Origin: an uncultured Collinsella sp.
Lineage (GTDB): Bacteria; Actinomycetota; Coriobacteriia; Coriobacteriales; Coriobacteriaceae
Assembly (NCBI GenBank): GCA_959604825.1
Contig: CAUHCN010000003.1
Location: 56,529 to 120,528 of the forward strand
Length of the DNA stretch: 64,000 bases
Reading direction: 5' to 3'
Position 1 is the first letter of the stretch. Every line of letters begins with the position of its first letter. The translations under genes and the position numbers were made by a program. The notes beneath the pieces are model-generated. The model worked only from the letters and a program-made list of their open reading frames with translations, made no database searches and was not told where the DNA came from. Below, in pieces: positions 18,144 to 26,080 of the stretch.

Positions 18144-19316
18144 ATGCCCAGAGTTCAATCACGTCGCTCGTTTCTTCTCGGCCTAGCCTCGATCATCGGC
18201 TTATCCGCGTCACGCCCAACAAGAGTATTCGCTGCCGACTCAAACTCATCCGTCGCTTTTACATCAGACCTAGCACAAGACTACGCGCTTTCCCTGTTGC
18301 CCATCGTCGACGGATCCGCGAACTTAGAGATCGAGCAAATCGTTCCCGTATGCCAACAAATCGGCCTTATCTGTGGCTATGAAATCAGTGTCACAAGGGA
18401 AGGAAGCCCTTACGGTTATTTAATACTTGACGCATCATATCCTGGGCTTCTGAAGGAGATAACCCTCGGCGATACCATTCTTCCGATTTCAGCTTCTCTA
18501 TCAAACGCCATTTCAACTTATTCCGGCCAACAGGCCACAAACCCAACCGTACTAATTTCGTACAACGATATTGAATATGGAACTTTGGTGCCAGGAACTA
18601 GAGACTGTGTAACCAACTATAACAATATACGGTCTGTCCCGGTTGTCACCGAAAAGGGTATAGCACCTCAAAGCAATAACCCAACTTCATGGGATGCAGT
18701 CATTATCAATGAAGATGACTTGATGTTGCATTTCCAAATAGACGATTTAAACGGAATACCGTTCCGAGGAGTCTCGGAATCATTAGTTGAAGCCCGCACT
18801 AATAAGTATGCATGCGTCGTTTCTGCCTTGTACGCTGTATCAATGCATTACGGTCTCACCAGTTCAAACGCTAATCAATTTAATCCCGATTATTATAAAG
18901 AAATATGGAACGTCACTGGCACAACAACGTATAAGACCAATGATCAGGGCGTCGAGTACGGAAGAACGATCATCCCAGATGGAATTGTTCCGTTTAAAAG
19001 TCTTGCCGCTCAAAAGGGTAGAGCACTTAATACTCAATTTTTCGGTTATCAGCCTCAATTCGCTCAGTACAGAGCAACTATCGATCAAGGGAATATCGGC
19101 TTGTATCATATGTGGATCAACAGCCGAAACAGTAAAGGATCCGTCGAGCTATCAGGTCATACAGTCACGGTAACTGGCTATTTTACTGGGCATAATGGCA
19201 GCTCTGGCATCGAACTGCAGTGGCTCGAAGTATTCGACGGATGGAACACTTATCCCCGAGCGATTAACTATGCAACGCCCAATATGGTCAAATTGAACGG
19301 AACAGTCTTTTGGTAG
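18144..19316 (+). CDS. Tat-exported papain-fold (C10/C39-like) cysteine protease-like protein
   Basis: A 390-residue exported protein with GGCAGGAGA five bases before the ATG. The N-terminus has a twin-arginine motif SRRSFLLG, a hydrophobic stretch and a cleavage region RVFAAD. Residues about 85-120 (YGYLILDAS..LLKEITLG) resemble the inhibitory prodomain of C10 streptopain-like proteases. The C-terminal part holds a possible catalytic set: Cys224 in KYACVVSALYAVSMHYG, His339 in SGHTVTVTGY and Asp365/Asn368 in VFDGWNTY. Activity is inferred from this pattern only. The gene is clearly lower in GC than its neighbours and uses A/T-ending codons, suggesting acquisition. A lipoprotein gene follows after 5 bp. 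Confidence 0.65.
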   Translation: MPRVQSRRSFLLGLASIIGLSASRPTRVFAADSNSSVAFTSDLAQDYALSLLPIVDGSANLEIEQIVPVCQQIGLICGYEISVTREGSPYGYLILDASYPGLLKEITLGDTILPISASLSNAISTYSGQQATNPTVLISYNDIEYGTLVPGTRDCVTNYNNIRSVPVVTEKGIAPQSNNPTSWDAVIINEDDLMLHFQIDDLNGIPFRGVSESLVEARTNKYACVVSALYAVSMHYGLTSSNANQFNPDYYKEIWNVTGTTTYKTNDQGVEYGRTIIPDGIVPFKSLAAQKGRALNTQFFGYQPQFAQYRATIDQGNIGLYHMWINSRNSKGSVELSGHTVTVTGYFTGHNGSSGIELQWLEVFDGWNTYPRAINYATPNMVKLNGTVFW

Positions 19317-19321
19317 ACCGG

Positions 19322-19708
19322 ATGGCACCATCAAAATGCTATGGCACCACGGCCTTTGCCCTGGTTACGATATTGGTGATTTTCGCTATGTTTGCATCCG
19401 TTTCTTCATGCACAGATAGAGCCCGCTATAGCGGAGGAGATGATTACCTTGTCTTTGGAGCCGGCAGCGTTCATTCTATTGAGGGAACGGAACTCGTAAT
19501 CCAAACAGACAACAGTCCCCGCTACACCGACGCTGGAAAGCAAACCCGGATCACATTCCCCTCATCTGGCCGAATCAAAGACAAGCTTTCCCAAATCAAA
19601 GTTGGGACAAGAGTTTCCTACTCACGCTTTGACTCGGTAGACACATCTGGATCATACGAGGGAAACGATATCGAAATTGAACAGGCAAACACTATAAGGA
19701 GATGTTGA
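19322..19708 (+). CDS. Small putative lipoprotein of unknown function
   Basis: A 128-residue protein starting at ATG 19322, five bases after the upstream stop; an in-frame TTG at 19310 would overlap the upstream gene. There is no strong ribosome-binding site, so translation probably depends on the upstream gene. A hydrophobic N-terminal segment ends VSSC, a fair lipobox with Cys30 as the lipidation site. The mature part is hydrophilic: a VFGAGSVHSIEGTELVIQTDNS segment, then VGTRVSYSRFDS, looks like a small beta-barrel (OB-like), but no family is recognised. It shares the low GC of its partner. Confidence 0.65.
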   Translation: MAPSKCYGTTAFALVTILVIFAMFASVSSCTDRARYSGGDDYLVFGAGSVHSIEGTELVIQTDNSPRYTDAGKQTRITFPSSGRIKDKLSQIKVGTRVSYSRFDSVDTSGSYEGNDIEIEQANTIRRC

Positions 19709-19743
19709 GGAACTGAGCCTCTGCGCAGTTCCTCAACAAATCA

Positions 19744-21972
19744 TTATGCCTCCGGGACCCTACCCGTCGCCAAAATCTGTTCAAGTGCCGCCTCGTCCAG
19801 CACGGGCACACCCAGCTGCTCGGCCTTGGCGAGCTTGGAGCCTGCTTTGGGACCGGCGACCAGATAGCTCGTCTTCTTTGACACACTGCCCGAAACCTTG
19901 GCGCCAAGCACCTTGAGCGCCGCGCCCGCCTCGTCGCGGGTGCGGTTGACGAGCGTGCCGGTGAGCACGAAGGTCAGACCCGCGAGTGGCTGTGCGTCGG
20001 CAAGCTCGCCTGCCACGCCAGCGTCGGCTGCGGCTTGCGCGTGCGCGGCGCCCAAGTCGACCTCGAGCGACAGGCCCGCCTGGCGCAGGCGTTCCAGCAC
20101 GGCAAGGTTCTCGGGCACGGCCAGGAACTGCTTGACGCTCGCCGCAATCTTGGGACCGATGCCCTCGCACTCGGCGATGTCCTCTTCGCTCGCCAAGATG
20201 AGCTTGTCAATCGACAGGAATCGCTCGGCAATGACCTCGCCCACACTCTTGCCCACATGACGGATACCCAAGGCAAACAGCACGCGACCGAGCGGCTGGC
20301 TCTTAGACTTGTTGAGCTCGGCGATGATTTTCTCGGCCGTCTTGAGGCCCACCGGAATGGGATCGCCCTTCTTGACGCCCTTTTTGCTGTTGGAGCTGGC
20401 ATACACGCGGCCCGTGTCCAGGCTGGCGATGTCGTCGACTGTGAGCTGGTAGAAGTCCGCGACATCGTGGATAAGGCCGGCGGCGATCATCTTGTCGACG
20501 ATTTCGTCGCCCAGGCCGTCCACGTCCATGCAACCGCGGCTCACCCAGTGGAGCAGGCGCTCCTTGAGCTGTGCGGGGCAGTCGATGGACACGCAGCGGT
20601 AGGCCACCTCGCCGTCCTCGTGCACCACGGGGCTGCCGCACACGGGGCAGACCTCGGGCATCTGCCAGTCAACGCTGTCGGCCGGGCGCTTGTCGAGCAC
20701 GGGGCCCACGACCTCGGGAATCACGTCGCCTGCCTTGTGCACGATGATAGTGTCGCCCTCGCGCACGTTTTTGCGGCGGATCTCGTCGATGTTGTGCAGC
20801 GTGGCGCGCGCGATGGTGGAGCCGGCGACCGTCACCGGGTCGAACTCAGCGACCGGCGTGAGCACACCGGTGCGGCCCACCTGGATGCGAATCTCGCGCA
20901 GGACGGTCTGCTTTTCCTCGGGCGGGAACTTAAAGGCGATGGCCCAACGCGGCGCACGGGCGGTAAAGCCCAGGTCGAGCTGCTGTTGGAAGCTGTCAAC
21001 CTTTACGACCACGCCGTCGATGTCGTAGTCCAGGTCACCGCGATGCTCGAGGGCCTGGGCACAGAACTCGTGGACCTCGGCCGGCGTGGCGCAGCGTGCC
21101 ACGTTGGGGTTGACGCTAAAGCCGGCACTGCGCAGCCAGTCGAGAAACTCACGCTGGCTGTGGACGTGCAGCGGATCGGTATCGGCAATGGCGTAGATAA
21201 AGGTAGCCAGGTCGCGGCGCGCCGTGACCTTGGGGTCCTTTTGGCGCAGGCTGCCGGCGGCGGCGTTGCGCGGGTTGGCGAAGGGGTCGCGGCCCTCGGC
21301 ATCGGCCTCGTCGTTCAGACGCACAAAGCTGCCCTTGGGCATGTAGACCTCGCCGCGCACCTCAATGGTGCGCTCGCGGTCGGCACCCATGTGGGCGAGC
21401 GCAGGCTCGGACAGGTGCATGGGCACATCCTTGATGGTACGCACGTTGAGCGACACGTCCTCGCCCGTGGTGCCGTCGCCGCGCGTGGCGGCGCGTACGA
21501 AGGTGCCGTTTTGGTAGGTAAGGGCCACGCCCAGGCCGTCGATCTTAAGCTCGCAGGTATAGGTGACGCTGCCGGCACCGAGCGCATCCTCGGCGCGCTG
21601 GAGCCACGCGTCGAGTTCGTCCAGGTCCATGGCATCGTCCATGGAGTACATGCGTGCCATATGCGTGACCGGCGTAAACTGCTCGCTCACGTAGCCGCCC
21701 ACACGCTGGGTATAGCTGTCGGGGGTCACCAGGTCGGGGTAGGTCGCCTCGATTTCCTGCAGCTCAACGAGCATTTTGTCAAAGGCGGCGTCCGTGATCT
21801 CGGGCGCATCGAGCATGTAGTAGCGATAGGCGTGGTAATCGAGCTCGTGGCGCAGCTCGGCCGCACGCGCCGCCGCCTGGGCACGGGCATCGGCCGGTGC
21901 GGCGGCATCCACGCTCGCGGGCGTTTCGGTATCGATGTCCACGCCGTCACCAAACAGGCTCGATTGCTCCAT
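19744..21972 (-). CDS. ligA: NAD-dependent DNA ligase
   Basis: A 742-residue LigA, which seals nicks during replication and repair using NAD+. The start is ATG 21970-21972 with GAAGGAG nine bases upstream. After an N-terminal extension comes domain Ia (HAYRYYMLDAPEITD..D), then the adenylation motif CELKIDGLG with nucleotidyl Lys143. An OB fold, a four-Cys zinc finger (CPVCGSP...CVSIDCP), helix-hairpin-helix repeats and a C-terminal BRCT domain (LAGLTFVLTGTL) complete the standard order. The extension of about 35 Ala/Asp-rich residues before domain Ia is the only oddity. The plus-strand genes at 18144-19708 converge on it. Confidence 0.97.
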   Translation of the reverse strand: MEQSSLFGDGVDIDTETPASVDAAAPADARAQAAARAAELRHELDYHAYRYYMLDAPEITDAAFDKMLVELQEIEATYPDLVTPDSYTQRVGGYVSEQFTPVTHMARMYSMDDAMDLDELDAWLQRAEDALGAGSVTYTCELKIDGLGVALTYQNGTFVRAATRGDGTTGEDVSLNVRTIKDVPMHLSEPALAHMGADRERTIEVRGEVYMPKGSFVRLNDEADAEGRDPFANPRNAAAGSLRQKDPKVTARRDLATFIYAIADTDPLHVHSQREFLDWLRSAGFSVNPNVARCATPAEVHEFCAQALEHRGDLDYDIDGVVVKVDSFQQQLDLGFTARAPRWAIAFKFPPEEKQTVLREIRIQVGRTGVLTPVAEFDPVTVAGSTIARATLHNIDEIRRKNVREGDTIIVHKAGDVIPEVVGPVLDKRPADSVDWQMPEVCPVCGSPVVHEDGEVAYRCVSIDCPAQLKERLLHWVSRGCMDVDGLGDEIVDKMIAAGLIHDVADFYQLTVDDIASLDTGRVYASSNSKKGVKKGDPIPVGLKTAEKIIAELNKSKSQPLGRVLFALGIRHVGKSVGEVIAERFLSIDKLILASEEDIAECEGIGPKIAASVKQFLAVPENLAVLERLRQAGLSLEVDLGAAHAQAAADAGVAGELADAQPLAGLTFVLTGTLVNRTRDEAGAALKVLGAKVSGSVSKKTSYLVAGPKAGSKLAKAEQLGVPVLDEAALEQILATGRVPEA

Positions 21973-22158
21973 AGCGGCACTCCTTCGCTCGATTTCAAAC
22001 GGATACAAGAGTACCACCGGTCACCATGGCGCCGAATAACCCTTTCGAACCGCACCGAATCGGCAGCCGCCAGACTGGGGTGGATCGCGCGATTAAACCA
22101 TGCCCTTGCCAGTTCTAAATGATCCGTTTTCCTCCGTCTCCAAGGGATCATCGCGAAA

Positions 22159-22194
22159 AGAGGGGCTGTCCCGCGTTGGCGGGACAGCCCCTCT
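22159..22194 (-). terminator. Rho-independent terminator of the HtrA-type gene
   Basis: Perfect 16-bp stem AGAGGGGCTGTCCCGC with a 4-base loop, followed on the minus strand by TTTT. It lies 27 bases 3' of the protease stop codon. Confidence 0.85.
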
Positions 22195-22220
22195 GGCTTC
22201 GATATGTGCAATACGGCTCG

Positions 22221-23687
22221 TTAGAAACCCTGGCCATAGCCTTGGCCTTGACCCTGGCCCTGCTGGCCAAGCAGCTCCTCCAGATACTGACGCAGCTGCT
22301 CGTCGGTAATACCGCCGTTGCCGGTGTCAGTCGCGCTGTCGTCCTGCTGCTGGTTCTGCAGCTTCTCATCGGAGCCCAGCTCGACGGTGACCTTCTTCTC
22401 TTCCTTGCCGCGCATGAGCGTGATCTCGACCTTCTCGCCCACCTCATGGCTGCGCAGCGCAATGATCAGGCCATCGGCGCTCGTGATCTCGTCGTCGCCC
22501 AGCTTGGTAATGACATCGCCCTCCTGGATGCCGGCCTTGGCGGCGGGACCGTCCTCGACGACGCTCGCCACGTACGCGCCGCTATCGGTGCTCAGCTTGT
22601 TGGTGCGGGCATTGAGCGCGTTGACGCTCGAAAGCGTGGCGCCCAGGTACGGATGAACCGGCGTCTTGCCGTCAATAATCTGGTCGGCAATGTTCTTGGC
22701 GTAGTTAACGGGAATGGCAAAGCCCACGCCCGAGCTGGAGCCCGAGTAGCTCTCGATGAGCGAGTTGATGCCCACCAGCTCGCCGTTGTCGTTAACGAGC
22801 GCGCCGCCGGAGTTGCCCGGGTTGATGGCGGCATCGGTCTGGATCATGTTGGCATAGATGGTGTTACCGTTGGTAGAGCTCATGGCCGTGGAGCGATACA
22901 GCGCCGACACAATGCCCGTGGAGACAGACTGCTCGTTGCCGAAGGGCGAACCGATCGCCATGACCCACTCGCCCACGTTGAGCTTGGAGGAGTCACCGAT
23001 CTCGATCGGCGTGAGCTTGGAGGCGTCGGCGTCCTTGAGCTTGATGACGGCCAGGTCGCTCGAAGCATCGTTGCCCACGAACTCGGCCTCATAGGTGGTG
23101 CCGTCGTCCATGGTCACCACGTACTGGTCATAGCCATCGACCACGTGGTTGTTGGTGAGGATGTGGCCCTCGGTATCGAGCACCACGCCCGAGCCGACGC
23201 TGCCCGAGCTGTCCGACTCGTCGGCAGACTGCGAAAGCGAGCCATTCTGGCTGCCGCTCGAAGTGGCGGTAATGGAAACCACGGAGGGCAACGCCTTGGC
23301 AGAAACGGCCTCGGCCAGCGTGGTGTCCTCGGAATCAATCGTAATCTTTTGCGTCGATGAACCCGAAGCACCCGCCGTCACGGCATTCTTTCCGCCGCCA
23401 ATGTTGAGCGTGCCGCTCATAATGAGCGCAATGACCAGCAGGGCGCCGCAGGCACAACCGGCAAGCGCCGTAATAAAGATCGGCAGCTTTTTGGTCTTAG
23501 TCTTGACCACTGTGTGCTTGTTTACAACCTGCTGGCTGCCCAGCGGCTTTCCGGTCTGCGTGTCGTAGGCCTGCACGTAGGGAATGTTGCTGTCGGCAGG
23601 CGTCGACTCTACCTGCACACGCGGCTGCTGTTGGGTCTCGCCGGCGTTGCCCGCATCCTGGGGACGCTGGGAATCGTTCTCGCTCAT
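22221..23687 (-). CDS. HtrA/DegP-type membrane-anchored serine protease
   Basis: A 488-residue protein starting at ATG 23685-23687. A hydrophilic, Gln-rich cytoplasmic N-terminus (1-67) precedes a single membrane helix (about 69-92), then the trypsin-like domain. The catalytic triad is His181 (LTNNHVVDG), Asp211 (SSDLAVI) and Ser293 (NPGNSGGAL). A PDZ domain (about 355-455) follows, and the C-terminus is a Gly/Gln-rich tail. HtrA proteases of this layout degrade or refold damaged envelope proteins outside the membrane. The gene is monocistronic with a strong terminator. Confidence 0.93.
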   Translation of the reverse strand: MSENDSQRPQDAGNAGETQQQPRVQVESTPADSNIPYVQAYDTQTGKPLGSQQVVNKHTVVKTKTKKLPIFITALAGCACGALLVIALIMSGTLNIGGGKNAVTAGASGSSTQKITIDSEDTTLAEAVSAKALPSVVSITATSSGSQNGSLSQSADESDSSGSVGSGVVLDTEGHILTNNHVVDGYDQYVVTMDDGTTYEAEFVGNDASSDLAVIKLKDADASKLTPIEIGDSSKLNVGEWVMAIGSPFGNEQSVSTGIVSALYRSTAMSSTNGNTIYANMIQTDAAINPGNSGGALVNDNGELVGINSLIESYSGSSSGVGFAIPVNYAKNIADQIIDGKTPVHPYLGATLSSVNALNARTNKLSTDSGAYVASVVEDGPAAKAGIQEGDVITKLGDDEITSADGLIIALRSHEVGEKVEITLMRGKEEKKVTVELGSDEKLQNQQQDDSATDTGNGGITDEQLRQYLEELLGQQGQGQGQGYGQGF

Positions 23688-23716
23688 AGCTGCGATCCTT
23701 TCGTCAAATAACCAAA

Positions 23717-23740
23717 GGCCCGCCAAACATGTGGCGGGCC
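23717..23740 (-). terminator. GC-rich hairpin in the htrA 5' region
   Basis: GGCCCGCC and GGCGGGCC (8 bp, perfect) enclose an 8-base loop, followed by TTTGG on the minus strand. It is 30 bases upstream of the htrA start codon and about 155 bases past the response-regulator stop. It could end the upstream transcript or act as a leader hairpin for htrA; the T-run is short. Confidence 0.45.
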
Positions 23741-23858
23741 ATCATTGTTCACGTTGAGTTGTACCCCAATATGCGGGCGTACGTGTACGAGAACGCAATC
23801 TTTTAGGAAGGCTTAAGTTCTGCTGCAAACTCGAAAGGAACCCGCACCTGCGTCAAAA

Positions 23859-23891
23859 CCACCACAAAGGTGCCTGTCCCCTTTGTGGTGG
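23859..23891. repeat. REP-like hairpin, family A
   Basis: Perfect 12-bp arms CCACCACAAAGG (23859-23870) and CCTTTGTGGTGG (23880-23891), loop TGCCTGTCC. It begins five bases past the GlnR-like regulator stop codon, as other copies follow gene ends. Confidence 0.85.
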
Positions 23892-23895
23892 AAAT

Positions 23896-24558
23896 CTAGT
23901 CCTTAAACAGATAGCCCACGCCGCGGACGGTGGTGATGTGTGCCGCGATCTGCGGGCCCACCTTGGAGCGGATGCGTCGGATGTGCACGTCGACGGTGCG
24001 CGTGCCGCCGCAGTACTCAAAGCCCCACACGCGGTGCAGCAGCACCTCGCGGCTGTAGGCGCGATTGGGATGCGTCGCCAAAAAGCTCAGCAGCGAGTAC
24101 TCCATCAGCGTCAGGTCGATGGGCTCGTTATCGAGTGTCACCTGGTAGGTAGCCAGATTAATCTCGAGGTTATCGATGTTGAGCACATCGTCGGCGGTGA
24201 CGGTCTCCTCCTCGCCCATCAGGCGCTGCGCGCGAGCCTTAAGCTCGTTGGGCGTCGCCGTGGGGCACACAAAGTCGGCATGCGCGTGATTCGGCAGGCG
24301 CAGGGTACCGAGCGCCTCATCGTCGACGATCACCAACATGGGGACACCGCCGCGATCGTCAAGCCACTTGGCAATCTGATCGATGCGGTCGCTGCGGATG
24401 CCGTCGGAATCGAGGATCAGCAGGTCAAAGTCGTGCGCCGCAGTTGGCGAATCAGGGGTTGCCAGGCTCACCTCGACACCCAGGGTAGTCGTCAAGCTGC
24501 GGGCAAACTCGTGGAAGCGCGTCGTGCGCGCCATGAACAGGGCACTCTTTTCGGACAT
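23896..24558 (-). CDS. OmpR-type regulator with atypical receiver, probable GlnR
   Basis: A 220-residue regulator starting at ATG 24556-24558 behind GGAGG. The C-terminal winged helix is a normal OmpR DNA-binding domain (LTLMEYSLLSFLATHPNRAYSR, then TRTVDVHIRRIRSKVG and RGVGYLF). The N-terminal receiver-like domain keeps a candidate Asp (LLILDSDG) but lacks the N-terminal acidic pair and the C-terminal Lys that phosphorylation needs. This is the pattern of actinobacterial GlnR, a nitrogen regulator that works without a partner kinase. It lies 50 bp downstream of glnA in the same direction, and a GlnR-like box precedes glnA, supporting the assignment. The identity remains inferred. Confidence 0.75.
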   Translation of the reverse strand: MSEKSALFMARTTRFHEFARSLTTTLGVEVSLATPDSPTAAHDFDLLILDSDGIRSDRIDQIAKWLDDRGGVPMLVIVDDEALGTLRLPNHAHADFVCPTATPNELKARAQRLMGEEETVTADDVLNIDNLEINLATYQVTLDNEPIDLTLMEYSLLSFLATHPNRAYSREVLLHRVWGFEYCGGTRTVDVHIRRIRSKVGPQIAAHITTVRGVGYLFKD

Positions 24559-24608
24559 ATCGGCCTCCAAAGAAATGAGCTCAATCGTACTGGAACAAGC
24601 CAGCGCGA

Positions 24609-25946
24609 TTAGGAGTTCGCCAGGTAGTGCTTGATCTCCCATTCGGTGATCGTGGATTCGAACTTATGCCACTCGTCGCGCTTCTTTTTGAGGAAGAATC
24701 CGTGGATGTGATCGCCGAGGGCATCCTTCATAAACTGCGAGTCCTCAAAGACGTCGAGTGCCTCTTTAAGCGAGCGCGGCAGCGGCGTGTAGCCGGCCTC
24801 GACCATCTGACGGTCGGTAAGCTTGAGCGTCTCGGCCGTGGCCTCGGGCGGGAGCTCCAGCTTGCGCTCGATGCCGTCGAGACCAGCAGCCAGCGTGACG
24901 GCGTTGACCAGATACGGGTTGGCCATGGGATCGGGGCTACGAAGCTCGATGCGCGTGGACAGCTGCTTGCCGGGCTTGTAGACCGGGATGCGAACCATGC
25001 TTGCGCGGTTGCGCAGGCCCCACGTGGCGTACTGCGGCACAGAGTCGCCGCCCGTCGTGATGCGCTTGTACGAGTTGACGGTGGGGTTGGTGATGGCGCT
25101 GATCTCGCGCGCGTGCGCCAAGATACCGGCCATGTAGTGCTTGGCGACGTCGGAGAGATGGTACTTCTCGTCGGCCTCGCCCCAAAAGACGTTGTTGCCG
25201 TCGTGGTCGAACAGCGACTGATGCAAAAACATGGCGCTGCCGTCCTCGCCCGCCAACGGCTTGGGCATAAAGGAGGCGTGGCAACCGCTCTCGTAAGCCT
25301 GCTGCTTAATGATGAGCTTGGCCGTGGTGATGGCGTCGGACATGCTCAGGGCCTCGGCGTGGCGCAGGCTCATGCCGTGCTGCGAGCGACCGGCGGCGTG
25401 GAAGGTGTACTCCACGGGCACGGACATCTTCTCGAGCGTAAGGACCGTGTTGCGGCGCAGGTCGCGTGCGGCGTCGCTCACCGAAAGATCGAAGTAGCCC
25501 ACGTTGTCGAGCGGCTCGGGCGTGCGCTCGTCGGGGAAGTAGTAATACTCCAGCTCGGCACCAACGTTGAACAGGTAGCCGGCCTTCTCGGCCTTATGGA
25601 ACATGCGGCGCAGCGCAGCGCGCGGGTCGCCGGCGAAGGGCTCGCGATCGGGAGTGCACACGTCGCAGAACACGCGGGCGACGCCGTTGTGGCTCGGGCG
25701 CCACGGCAGGATTTGGAAGGTCGAAGCATCGGGGAATGCGAGCATGTCGGCTTCCTCGGGCGTGGCAAAGCCCTCGATAGCGGAGCCGTCAAAGCCAATA
25801 CCCTCCTCAAAAGCGACCTCGAGGTCCTCGGGGCTAATGGCAAAGTTCTTGAGGCGGCCGAGAATGTCGACAAACCACAGACGCACAAAGCGGATGTCAC
25901 GCTGCTCTACGGAGCGGAGTACGTAATCGATGTTCTGCTGGTTCAT
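24609..25946 (-). CDS. glnA: Glutamine synthetase type I
   Basis: A 445-residue GS-I alpha-type enzyme that forms glutamine from glutamate, ammonia and ATP in the cytoplasm. Visible family motifs are FDGSAIEGF near residue 52, GAELEYYYF, SGCHASFMPKPLAGEDGSAMF (metal and ammonia site), NSYKR, and RIELRSPDP. The length and the absence of the NLYDLP adenylylation loop match the alpha subgroup, which is not controlled by adenylylation. AAAGGGGAG precedes the ATG. The GlnR-like regulator gene follows 50 bp downstream. Upstream, a box TTAAC-N6-GAAAC overlaps the likely -35 region. Confidence 0.95.
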   Translation of the reverse strand: MNQQNIDYVLRSVEQRDIRFVRLWFVDILGRLKNFAISPEDLEVAFEEGIGFDGSAIEGFATPEEADMLAFPDASTFQILPWRPSHNGVARVFCDVCTPDREPFAGDPRAALRRMFHKAEKAGYLFNVGAELEYYYFPDERTPEPLDNVGYFDLSVSDAARDLRRNTVLTLEKMSVPVEYTFHAAGRSQHGMSLRHAEALSMSDAITTAKLIIKQQAYESGCHASFMPKPLAGEDGSAMFLHQSLFDHDGNNVFWGEADEKYHLSDVAKHYMAGILAHAREISAITNPTVNSYKRITTGGDSVPQYATWGLRNRASMVRIPVYKPGKQLSTRIELRSPDPMANPYLVNAVTLAAGLDGIERKLELPPEATAETLKLTDRQMVEAGYTPLPRSLKEALDVFEDSQFMKDALGDHIHGFFLKKKRDEWHKFESTITEWEIKHYLANS

Positions 25947-25993
25947 GTCGCTCCCCTTTCTTTCGGGCGGGTTTCGACTGGTCTATATCGCAG

Positions 25994-26027
25994 ATACTAT
26001 CGCAGAAAAATGTTTCCGCAGGGTTAA
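25994..26027 (-). promoter_or_regulatory. glnA promoter with GlnR-like box
   Basis: On the minus strand TTAAC-CCTGCG-GAAAC (26027 to 26012) matches the actinobacterial GlnR half-box gTnAC-N6-GAAAC. A -10 TAGTAT lies at 25999 to 25994. The -35 position falls inside the box (CCTGCG, poor match), as expected for an activator-dependent or repressor-occluded promoter. It lies about 50-80 bases from the glnA ATG. Confidence 0.55.
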
Positions 26028-26080
26028 AGCGTATCAAGCGCTCAAAAAACGTGTGCGAACAGGCAGTTGCGAACGAATGG

